Positions 18,984 to 26,732 are shown, counted from the first letter of the stretch. The stretch: 33,835 nt of DNA from Sphingobacteriaceae bacterium (GCA_023251695.1 JAHEYE010000026.1:1-33835), one strand, 5' to 3'. Translations and numbers: made by a program. Notes: a model not told the origin generated them from the letters alone.

Positions 18984-19922
18984 TTATTGTGCCATTGGCT
19001 CCATCTTAACTTCGATGATCCTTTCGGCTTGCCGCACAGGTAAAAGGCCTTGTTTTAAGAAAGTGAGCTGCCCTTTTGGTCCGGCCATAAAAGCCTCGAA
19101 ACCTTTTGCCAGACTAAATTCATCACTTCGCCGCAGTAAATAAATGGTACGTGTAAAAGGATATTCCCCGGTTCTAAATGAACTTTGATTCGGTTCAAAA
19201 TAAGCTGTGTCAGTTTTACCGACAGCTAAAAATTTTATTTTAGAAGAATATTTTTTAAATAATTCATCATCGCGGTCGCTGAGCCATGCGAAATCCAAAA
19301 AACCAATTTGATTAGGATTTGCTGCAATTTTATCAAGTAACTCGGCGGTGTTGTTTGCTGCAAAGCATTTGGGTCCGAATTTTTTTGCAGAGATAATACT
19401 ATCGAGAAGGTAATAAGCCACCGACGAACACTTATTATCAAGTACGGCTACAGGAGAAATTAAATTACCGAGAGAATCTTTCAGACTTAATTCTGCATTC
19501 AATAATTGCTTTACCTGTTCAATGCTTAGGTGCCCTATTTTTGTTTCTGAACTTGTAATTAGTGCCACACCCGATTTGGCGAGGGCCGAATACATGGGGA
19601 ATAATTTTTTCTGCTCAAAAGCTTTCTTTTCGTTTTCCCCTAATAATCTGCTCATCACAATGGCTTTGCAGCTGTCATTCAAAAGCGCATCAACAATATC
19701 ATTTTCGCAAGCCTGAAATAATTCAACATTCGCATTATGGTATTGCGATGAAAAAGTAGCCGACTGATTTTTAATATGGAATTGCAAACCCTCGCTGTAA
19801 TAAACTTTTAATTTTCCGGAAGTAGGGGAGTTATCTTTATAATCGTTCTTAAAATAATTATCGCAGGAAATCAGTAAGCAGTTAACAGTAAGCAGAAGGC
19901 AGTATTTAAAAGGTTTAATCAT
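18984..19922 (-). CDS. PstS-like (phosphate-type) substrate-binding lipoprotein
   Basis: Lipoprotein signal MIKPFKYCLLLTVNCLLISC; periplasmic-binding fold features ('YYSEGLQFHIKNQ', 'QIGFLDFAWLSDRD', 'YPFTRTIYLLRR'). Confidence 0.75.
   Translation of the reverse strand: MIKPFKYCLLLTVNCLLISCDNYFKNDYKDNSPTSGKLKVYYSEGLQFHIKNQSATFSSQYHNANVELFQACENDIVDALLNDSCKAIVMSRLLGENEKKAFEQKKLFPMYSALAKSGVALITSSETKIGHLSIEQVKQLLNAELSLKDSLGNLISPVAVLDNKCSSVAYYLLDSIISAKKFGPKCFAANNTAELLDKIAANPNQIGFLDFAWLSDRDDELFKKYSSKIKFLAVGKTDTAYFEPNQSSFRTGEYPFTRTIYLLRRSDEFSLAKGFEAFMAGPKGQLTFLKQGLLPVRQAERIIEVKMEPMAQ
19872..19906. repeat. Five tandem 7-mers (period-7 repeat) inside signal-peptide codons
   Basis: + strand cagtaag|cagttaa|cagtaag|cagaagg|cagtatt. 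Confidence 0.85.
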
Positions 19923-20130
19923 TGTTCTGATTAGATTTAAAGGTCTGATAAATTCTGACACCACGGAAAACTGCATAAGCCAAAAAAACAACCGTCAAAA
20001 TGATGCGCTTGTTTCCATAAACCCTGTCGATCATAAAATCGGTAAACGTAAAAGCGCAGGCGCCTGCAATTACAATTATTACCAATAGTATACTGAACCA
20101 AATAGTTACTAGGTTAATACCGTTTTTCAT
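19915..20130 (-). CDS. Small membrane protein (2 TM), unknown function
   Basis: 'FSILLVIIVIAGACAFTF' and 'IILTVVFLAYAVFRGVRIYQTF'; overlaps start of PstS-like gene by 8 nt, consistent with translational coupling. Confidence 0.65.
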   Translation of the reverse strand: MKNGINLVTIWFSILLVIIVIAGACAFTFTDFMIDRVYGNKRIILTVVFLAYAVFRGVRIYQTFKSNQNND

Positions 20131-20166
20131 AGGTCTTATTTAAGGCTCTAATTTAGCGATTAATGC

Positions 20167-20197
20167 CTTGCATAATTGAATAATTCCCCTAATTTTG
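20167..20197 (+). promoter_or_regulatory. Candidate promoter CTTG-N19-TAATTTTG of paralog 1
   Basis: -33 CTTG 20167-20170, -7 TAATTTTG 20190-20197, 19 nt before ATG 20217. Confidence 0.6.
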
Positions 20198-20216
20198 TTT
20201 ATCTAAAATCAATTAC

Positions 20217-21446
20217 ATGAAAAAACTTTTACTTTCTATTTTATCGATTGCTTCGTTAACTGCTTTTCCGCAGTGGCAAACAACAAGCATTTTTAGTACC
20301 GGCGATGATTGCTATTCGGCTTTTGGCAAAGCTTTCATTAGTGATGGCGGTTCAAGTTCCTTAGATGTATCAACAGATGATGGAGCAACCTGGTCGCCTT
20401 CAAATATCGGTGTACCTTCTTCCGGCTTATCTTTTGGTGATATTAATAGCGGAACAGTTTATGCCTATCGTAACACAAGTATTTATTCATCTACCACAGG
20501 TAATAACTGGACAGCCATGAATACAAGTGCAATTAACGCATCCGAAGTAATAAAGGATATTGCGGTAATCGGAACAAATTCTGTGTTTGCATGTACAAAT
20601 CCAATAAGCGGGAACGGGATTAAAATTTATCAGCTAAGCGGAACAACCTGGAATTTTAAAGCCAATGTTCCAACTGCAACCGCTCCACTTTCTTTATGTA
20701 TGAAAAACATGAATAGTGAGTTATGGATCGGAACCACAAGTACTTTGAGTATCAAATCTACCAATGGTGGTTCTACCTGGGCGGCTTGTAACGGTACTTT
20801 AACTTCAGCTAATTGGTGGGATAAATATGTTCTATGTTTAGGCGCTACAAGCACTACTTTATTTATGGGTACTTATGGCGGACGTTTAGTTAAATCAATG
20901 GATGGTGGAGGCACTTGGTCCGTTGGAATTAACATTAGCACAGGTAGCACTATTTCGATGAGTGATGTTTACGTAATGAGCGCAACCAATATTCTTGTGG
21001 CATGCGATTCCGGATTTTATTACAGCAATAATGGTGGTTCTTCATTTCAAAAAGATAACACCGGATTATCAGCTGCAAATAAATATCTGACAAAAATCAC
21101 TGCAACCTCAAATTATATTATTGCTTCAACCGGTAACGGTGTAATTGTCCGCAGACCATTAAATCAGATTTTCTCCGGTATAAAAGAATTTAATCCGCTT
21201 GTTATTGAAAGCAAAGTCTATCCGAATCCCTCCAACGATTTCACAACCATCGAGGCAAGTGATCTGATGTTTGATAAAAATTGCGAAGTAAAAATAACAG
21301 ATGTATTAGGCCGCGAAATTTTAGTATCAGAAATGAAAAACGGAAAAACACAAATTAATTTAAGCAGTTTTGCTAAAGGAATATATACTTACAGCGTTTA
21401 CAATAATAATACAGTTGTAAGCAAAGGGAAATTAGTGGTGAATTAA
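20217..21446 (+). CDS. T9SS-secreted Asp-box/YCF48-like beta-propeller protein (paralog 1)
   Basis: Signal peptide; Asp-box-like motifs STDDGATW, STNGGSTW, SMDGGGTW, SNNGGSSF; C-terminal 'KVYPNPSND...FAKGIYTYSVYNNNTVVSKGKLVVN' type A sorting domain. Confidence 0.9.
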   Translation: MKKLLLSILSIASLTAFPQWQTTSIFSTGDDCYSAFGKAFISDGGSSSLDVSTDDGATWSPSNIGVPSSGLSFGDINSGTVYAYRNTSIYSSTTGNNWTAMNTSAINASEVIKDIAVIGTNSVFACTNPISGNGIKIYQLSGTTWNFKANVPTATAPLSLCMKNMNSELWIGTTSTLSIKSTNGGSTWAACNGTLTSANWWDKYVLCLGATSTTLFMGTYGGRLVKSMDGGGTWSVGINISTGSTISMSDVYVMSATNILVACDSGFYYSNNGGSSFQKDNTGLSAANKYLTKITATSNYIIASTGNGVIVRRPLNQIFSGIKEFNPLVIESKVYPNPSNDFTTIEASDLMFDKNCEVKITDVLGREILVSEMKNGKTQINLSSFAKGIYTYSVYNNNTVVSKGKLVVN

Positions 21447-21520
21447 TCCTCACGGGAACCTCACTTCACCTCACCCGTCTGCCTTTGGCAGACACCCTTT
21501 CCTGCAAGGAGAGGAGGATT
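21445..21520. repeat. ~76-bp structured intergenic element
   Basis: Terminal 7-bp inverted repeat AATCCTC (21445-21451)/GAGGATT (21514-21520) enclosing hairpin GTCTGCC-ttt-GGCAGAC (21477-21493) and TCCT-gca-AGGA. Confidence 0.6.
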
Positions 21521-21533
21521 TATGATTCTAAAG

Positions 21534-21560
21534 AGCCGCTTCAGTTGAAGGGGCTTTTTA
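21534..21560 (+). terminator. Terminator of paralog 1
   Basis: AGCCgCTTCA-gt-TGAAGgGGCT followed by TTTTTATTTT. Confidence 0.75.
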
Positions 21561-21619
21561 TTTTATAGACAGAAAGTTATTAAAGTCCCTTTAATTGATG
21601 TTAATGAAGGATGAGTAAA

Positions 21620-21650
21620 CTTGTGTCTTTGGATATTTATTCTACATTTG
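21620..21650 (+). promoter_or_regulatory. Candidate promoter CTTG-N19-TACATTTG of paralog 2
   Basis: -33 CTTG 21620-21623, -7 TACATTTG 21643-21650, 20 nt before ATG 21671. Confidence 0.6.
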
Positions 21651-21670
21651 TTTAACAATAATAAATCCGT

Positions 21671-22912
21671 ATGAGAAAAATTTTATTTTACAGTCTGTCA
21701 GTTGTGTCATTAACTGCTTTTTCACAGTGGACATCAACATCAATTCTTAGCTCAGGTGAAGATTGTTATAGTGTATTTGGAAAGGTTCTGGCAAGCGATG
21801 CTACCTCAAGTGCACTTGCTGCTTCAACCGACGAGGGAGTAACGTGGCCTTCTTCTAATATTGGTGTTCCGGCTTCCGGTCTGTCTTTTGGTGCTACTAA
21901 TGGCGGAACCGTTTATGCATACCGTAATAAATCAATCTACCAATCTACCACAGGAAATAACTGGACGGCTATGACAACAACTGCTATTGCAGCAACTGAA
22001 GTTATCAAAGACATTGCTGTTATTAGTACTAACTCTGTATTCGCCTGTACTAATCCCATTAGTGGTAACGGAATAAAAATTTATCAGTTAAGTGGTTCGA
22101 ATTGGGCGTATAAAGCAAGTGTGCCTACTTCAACCGCACCACTATCGGTATGTATGGAAAACATGAATGGCGAATTGTGGATCGGAACAACTTCAACTGT
22201 AAGTATCAAATCAACAAATGGAGGAACTACATGGTCTAAAGCAAATGGAACTTATTCACCATCGGTTTGGTGGGATAAATATATTTTCTGCATGGCTTCA
22301 AACACAACAAGTCTGCTGATGGGAAATTACGGCGGTTTATTGTTAAGATCTACGAATAGCGGAGCATCGTGGAATACGGTGTATAATATCAGTGGCACGT
22401 CTTCGATTGGTATCAATGATATATATGTAATTAGTAGCAACGACATAATTGTGGGTTGTGATTCCGGGTTTATATATAGTAATAATGGTGGAATAAGTTT
22501 TTCAAAAAACAATTTAGGTTTTACTTATTCAGCCGGGGTTCTACAGGATCAGATAGCAAAAGTCACGGCAAGTACTAACTATCTTTTTGCAGCAACAAAA
22601 AATGGAAAAATTTACCGGAGAGCTAAAACAGGTGTATTTACAGATGTGAAAGATATTTCATCTTTGAATATTGAAAGCAAAGTATATCCGAATCCTTCAA
22701 ATGATTACACAACCATTGAAGCAAATGATTTGATGTTTGATAAAAATTGCGAAGTAAAAATAACAGATGTATTAGGCCGCGAAATTTCAACAGCAGAAAT
22801 GAAAAACGGAAAAGCTAACCTAAACGTAAATAATTTCGCAAAGGGAATTTATACCTATAGCGTTTACAATAACAATTCAGTGGTAAGTAAAGGTAAATTG
22901 GTGGTGAATTAG
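21671..22912 (+). CDS. T9SS-secreted Asp-box/YCF48-like beta-propeller protein (paralog 2)
   Basis: Collinear with paralog 1 over its full length, same motifs and sorting domain. Confidence 0.9.
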   Translation: MRKILFYSLSVVSLTAFSQWTSTSILSSGEDCYSVFGKVLASDATSSALAASTDEGVTWPSSNIGVPASGLSFGATNGGTVYAYRNKSIYQSTTGNNWTAMTTTAIAATEVIKDIAVISTNSVFACTNPISGNGIKIYQLSGSNWAYKASVPTSTAPLSVCMENMNGELWIGTTSTVSIKSTNGGTTWSKANGTYSPSVWWDKYIFCMASNTTSLLMGNYGGLLLRSTNSGASWNTVYNISGTSSIGINDIYVISSNDIIVGCDSGFIYSNNGGISFSKNNLGFTYSAGVLQDQIAKVTASTNYLFAATKNGKIYRRAKTGVFTDVKDISSLNIESKVYPNPSNDYTTIEANDLMFDKNCEVKITDVLGREISTAEMKNGKANLNVNNFAKGIYTYSVYNNNSVVSKGKLVVN

Positions 22913-22951
22913 CATAGGCACTTCGGTTACTCTAAGTGACTCGTATAAAAT

Positions 22952-22982
22952 AAAAAGCCGTTTCAATTGAAGCGGCTTTTTT
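22952..22982. terminator. Bidirectional-type terminator between paralog 2 and tonB
   Basis: AAAAAGCCGTTTCA-AT-TGAAGCGGCTTTTTT (one G-T wobble). Confidence 0.85.
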
Positions 22983-23009
22983 ATTGTTTGGTAGTTGAGC
23001 TTGTCGAAA

Positions 23010-23804
23010 CTACTTAATAGTAAAGTTAATTGGTAAGTTAAAGAACACCGATACTGCGCGGCCGTTTTGTTTTCCGGCTTTCCATTTTGGCATTGATTTT
23101 ACAACTCGCATTGCTTCTTTATCACAATCCGGACAACCGGCAACACCTTTTAAAATGTTCACATCACTTATCGAGCCATCTCCGCTAACAACGAATTTCA
23201 AAAAACATTTACCGCTGATGCCGGCTTCACGCGCCATAGCAGGGTACTGAATGTTTTTCTGAATGTACTTCATCATTTCCATTGCTCCTCCCGGAAACTC
23301 AGGCATCTCTTCAACCACTGTAAAAATTTCAGGCGCTGTAGCTTCACCAGGTCCTGTATCTTCAGTCGGCACAACCGGAAGATCTTTTTCACCTTCCTGA
23401 TCTTTTGTTCCAACGTTAACGTCTTTCACATCTTCCTGTAATTTCTGAGGCTCTTCTTCAACGGCGTCATCTTTAATTACCGGCGGCACGAATTTTACCA
23501 TCTCAACCAATGGTGGCGGTGGTGGCGGTGGCGGTGGTGGAATTTCATCTTCAGGTGGAGGTGGTGTTAAATCTACCACAATGTTGCTCATGTCAACCGA
23601 TGAATCCACTTCTTTACCGGCATTATCAATAAACATTTTTAATCCGAAAAGGACAAAAGAAAATAAAATTACGCCGCCGATGATCATCGTCACCCGCTTG
23701 TTATAAGCTCTGCGTAATTCGTAGGCGCCGTAGTCCTGATTTCTGCCTGCAAAAACCAAGTCGTTACGCGCATCTAATGTAAGATCATTCCAATTCTGTA
23801 ACAT
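23010..23804 (-). CDS. tonB: Energy transducer TonB
   Basis: Single N-terminal TM, poly-proline stretch 'PPPPPPPPPPLVEMV', C-terminal 'GISGKCFLKFVVSGDGSISDVNILKG...VVKSMPKWKAGKQNGRAVSVFFNLPINF'. Confidence 0.93.
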   Translation of the reverse strand: MLQNWNDLTLDARNDLVFAGRNQDYGAYELRRAYNKRVTMIIGGVILFSFVLFGLKMFIDNAGKEVDSSVDMSNIVVDLTPPPPEDEIPPPPPPPPPPLVEMVKFVPPVIKDDAVEEEPQKLQEDVKDVNVGTKDQEGEKDLPVVPTEDTGPGEATAPEIFTVVEEMPEFPGGAMEMMKYIQKNIQYPAMAREAGISGKCFLKFVVSGDGSISDVNILKGVAGCPDCDKEAMRVVKSMPKWKAGKQNGRAVSVFFNLPINFTIK

Positions 23805-23805
23805 T

Positions 23806-24441
23806 TTAACCTCCTGTTTTAGTGTTAACCAAATCTAATTCCGATTTCATGATATCAGTGATAACATATTTTCCTACCAGATTTATATTTAATTCGTCAA
23901 TAAGGTCAATTACATTTTTGTAAGTGGCTTTATCATCAGTTTTAATCAAGTAAGTAAAAGCTCTGTCTTTATCAACCTTAATCGTTTTTACCAAACGTTT
24001 ATAAGTTGTGTCGGCCATTTGTTTTGCTTTTAATTTATCATCCAGCTTTTTAATTTCTTCCTGAATCCATTTGTTTTTATCCAACATGAATTTATGTAAG
24101 CTTTCCTGCGAAAAATTAAGTTCTTTTATTTCAGTAGCCGGTCCTTTTGCATCAGCTACAGCCCTGAATTCTTTTTCGTAATAAAAGATCTTGTCGTCTT
24201 TTGTTAAAAGAAAAGTAATACCATTCTTAACTTCAACTTTAGGATCATTCGGGTTAGGAGGCGCAGGGAAAGTTAACTCCATCGATTTTGGTTTACTGAA
24301 CGTTGATGTTAATACGAAAAACGTTAACAATAAAAACGCTAAGTCAACCATGGGAGTCATATCAATCCTTGTGGACTGTTTCTTGGCCCTTTTTTTACCA
24401 CCTTTACCGTGGTCGCCGCCACCTTCTGCTATTTCTGACAT
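23806..24441 (-). CDS. exbD: Biopolymer transport protein ExbD/TolR (copy 1)
   Basis: 'RIDMTPMVDLAFLLLTFFVLTSTFSKP' signature; C-terminal 'IKTDDKATYKNVIDLIDEL'. Confidence 0.9.
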   Translation of the reverse strand: MSEIAEGGGDHGKGGKKRAKKQSTRIDMTPMVDLAFLLLTFFVLTSTFSKPKSMELTFPAPPNPNDPKVEVKNGITFLLTKDDKIFYYEKEFRAVADAKGPATEIKELNFSQESLHKFMLDKNKWIQEEIKKLDDKLKAKQMADTTYKRLVKTIKVDKDRAFTYLIKTDDKATYKNVIDLIDELNINLVGKYVITDIMKSELDLVNTKTGG

Positions 24442-24472
24442 GTTATAATTTTTTTAATTAATATTTTTTGTT

Positions 24473-25153
24473 TTAAGGATGAGGATTCAAAACGGTTCCT
24501 CCGCCTTCTAACGTTGTAATTAAATTAAACTGATAAATTTTTAAATCAGTAAATGCTTTAATGGCATCTTTTGCAAAAATGTATTTTGTGCCGCCATCGC
24601 ATTTAATTGCATAACGAGGTTTTTCAGCCTTAAAATCTGCTCCTGCAGCCTGTGCCTTTTCTTTTGCGTCGTTATAAGCTTTAACAGCTTCTGTTCCCGC
24701 GAAAGCAATCCAGTCTTTAAGCTGCGGATTTTTTAAGGTATCGTTAGGTACACCTTTCATTGGTTGAAAATTAGTGCGTTCTTTTTCGCCGGCATCAATA
24801 TACCGTGCCAAATCTTTTAAATCCACTCCGAAGCTTGCTAATCCACTGAACTTTTTAATTTGTGCAGGTGTAAAAGCAACGCCATATTTCTGTCCCATCT
24901 TTTCGAGGGCAGCCATTTTAGCGGTTGGATTATTGATTCCGAAAAACACACGGCCCTTATCGTCGATGGTAACCATAATATGGTTATCGGGTAAAGTAAT
25001 TTCACCGATAGAGGATGGTGGATCAACCACCACAGGCTCTGCCATACGGAAAGCAGCCGTCAACATGAAAAATGTAACCAATAGAAAAGCTAAATCTACC
25101 ATGGGCGTCATGTCCAGTGCCGGTGCTCCTCCTTTTGATGGTTTCTTTGACAT
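24473..25153 (-). CDS. exbD: Biopolymer transport protein ExbD/TolR (copy 2)
   Basis: 'ALDMTPMVDLAFLLVTFFMLTAAFRM' signature; divergent periplasmic part. Confidence 0.9.
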   Translation of the reverse strand: MSKKPSKGGAPALDMTPMVDLAFLLVTFFMLTAAFRMAEPVVVDPPSSIGEITLPDNHIMVTIDDKGRVFFGINNPTAKMAALEKMGQKYGVAFTPAQIKKFSGLASFGVDLKDLARYIDAGEKERTNFQPMKGVPNDTLKNPQLKDWIAFAGTEAVKAYNDAKEKAQAAGADFKAEKPRYAIKCDGGTKYIFAKDAIKAFTDLKIYQFNLITTLEGGGTVLNPHP

Positions 25154-25235
25154 TTTATTAGTGTTTAATATTTAGATGAATACTTATTTAATTTTCCATA
25201 AAGCCCGCTAAAGATTCTTTTAAAGAATTTTAGAG

Positions 25236-25255
25236 ATCCTGACCTAAGTCAGGAT
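25236..25255. repeat. 8-bp stem hairpin between exbB and exbD copy 2
   Basis: ATCCTGAC-ctaa-GTCAGGAT. Confidence 0.7.
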
Positions 25256-25268
25256 GACGGACGACCGG

Positions 25269-26060
25269 TTACTTACCGCTGGATTGGAATTCCTGGATTA
25301 TTGAAAATCCGGCCTCATCCATCGCGTAAGTAATCTGGTCGATACGATTACTGAATAAATTGTAGAAAATAATAGCAAAAGCAGAAGTTAAAATCCCTAC
25401 CAATGTATTTACAAGCGCCTCAGAAATACCGGTTGCAAGAGCAGCAGTATCAGGAGCGCCCGCGTTAGCTAAAGCCGCGAAAGCACGGATCATACCAACA
25501 ACGGTTCCTATCAGACCCGCTAATGTTCCGATCGATGCCATGGTAGAAATAACCACCATGTTTTTTGATAACATTGGTAATTCAAGAGCAGTTGCTTCTT
25601 CTAAAGATTTTTGAATAGCGTGAACTTTAGCTTCTTTATCCATTGAAGCATCATTTTGTACGAATTGATATTTATTAATCCCTTCGTGAACAACGTTAGC
25701 CAAAGAACCCTTTTGCGCGTCGCAAGCTGCTTTCGCCCCGTCGAAATCATGATTAGCAATTAAGCTTTTGATATTAGCAACAAACTTATCGGTTTGGCCT
25801 TTGCCATTCGCTTTTTGAATTGTCATGAAACGCTCGATGGCAAAAGTGATTACCGTTAAAAAGAAACCGATGAGGATGGGCACAATGAAACCTCCCATGT
25901 ACATAGTTCCTAAAATGTTGTGCGGGTGCCCTTCTGCATCAAAATTACTTGAGGCCCCTAAGATGCCTTTGTAAATACCAATACCGATACCGATACAAAT
26001 TACAATCGCTAAAAACGATACGATTAATGGGAAACCTCCCGATGTTTTGTTCTTGCTCAT
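25269..26060 (-). CDS. exbB: MotA/TolQ/ExbB proton channel family protein
   Basis: Three TM pattern, 'LSKNMVVISTMASIGTLAGLIGTVVGMIRAFAALA' and 'GISEALVNTLVGILTSAFAIIFYNLF'. Confidence 0.93.
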   Translation of the reverse strand: MSKNKTSGGFPLIVSFLAIVICIGIGIGIYKGILGASSNFDAEGHPHNILGTMYMGGFIVPILIGFFLTVITFAIERFMTIQKANGKGQTDKFVANIKSLIANHDFDGAKAACDAQKGSLANVVHEGINKYQFVQNDASMDKEAKVHAIQKSLEEATALELPMLSKNMVVISTMASIGTLAGLIGTVVGMIRAFAALANAGAPDTAALATGISEALVNTLVGILTSAFAIIFYNLFSNRIDQITYAMDEAGFSIIQEFQSSGK

Positions 26061-26107
26061 AGATTTATGTATTATTAGTTATTATTTTTTGTGTTTTTAA
26101 TGAATGC

Positions 26108-26136
26108 CAAACATAGTAAAAAGCTTTTAAAACAAA
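26108..26136 (-). promoter_or_regulatory. Candidate promoter of exbB operon: TTTG-N17-TATGTTTG
   Basis: Minus strand -7 TATGTTTG (26108-26115), -33 TTTG (26133-26136). Confidence 0.6.
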
Positions 26137-26225
26137 AAGTTTTTGCATGAATACTGTGTTAACAATCCAGGAACGCTTTTAAGACGCAAATATTACTTAA
26201 ATCACACCTGAAAAGCACATTGTTT

Positions 26226-26263
26226 AATAAGTGGTATGTGTTTTGAAATAAGTGGTATTTTTG
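26226..26263 (+). promoter_or_regulatory. 12-bp direct repeat (21-bp period) overlapping candidate -7 TATTTTTG upstream of mmcQ-like gene
   Basis: AATAAGTGGTAT at 26226-26237 and 26247-26258; -7 candidate 26256-26263. Confidence 0.55.
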
Positions 26264-26297
26264 AACAAAATCTTATCCCGTATTTTACGGTATTCAA

Positions 26298-26654
26298 ATG
26301 GATATTGAGCAGCTCAGAAATTATTGTATTGGGAAAAAAGGTGTTGAAGAATGTTTTCCTTTTAATGAGGAAACATTGGTGTTTAAGGTGATGGGAAAGA
26401 TGTTCTTATTGGCTGATATTGAATCGAAACCTGTTGAATTTAATATGAAATGCGACCCCGAATTGGCTATCCAGCTCCGTGAAAATTATTCCTGTGTCAG
26501 GCCGGGTTTTCATATGAGCAAAACCCATTGGAATACAGTGGTTTGTGATGGAAGTGTACCGCGGCCCCTTCTTAAGGAATGGATCGACCATAGTTATTTA
26601 GAGGTGGTTAAAGGCCTTACTAAGAAGCTGAAACAGGAACTGGATGGCCTCTAA
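26298..26654 (+). CDS. MmcQ/YjbR family DNA-binding-fold protein
   Basis: 'YCIGKKGVEECFPFNEETLVFKVMGKMFLL', 'HMSKTHWNTVVCDGSVP', 'LLKEWIDHSYLEVVKGLTKK'. Confidence 0.9.
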   Translation: MDIEQLRNYCIGKKGVEECFPFNEETLVFKVMGKMFLLADIESKPVEFNMKCDPELAIQLRENYSCVRPGFHMSKTHWNTVVCDGSVPRPLLKEWIDHSYLEVVKGLTKKLKQELDGL

Positions 26655-26659
26655 AATAA

Positions 26660-26690
26660 TTTGCCAACTACTCCTTTTTTACTAAATTTG
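26660..26690 (+). promoter_or_regulatory. Promoter of DUF177-rpmF: TTTG-N19-TAAATTTG
   Basis: Both boxes match the Bacteroidota consensus exactly. Confidence 0.7.
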
Positions 26691-26732
26691 TATCCCTTTT
26701 TCCACGTAAGTGGTCCCTTTGGGAATAACAAA

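Noticed and set aside
23510-23545. GGTGGC-type simple repeat
   Set aside because: It is the ordinary poly-proline codon run of TonB's periplasmic linker.
24191-25175. Plus-strand ORFs of 85 and 133 aa opposite the exbD genes
   Set aside because: Antisense to ExbD TM signatures; no independent support.
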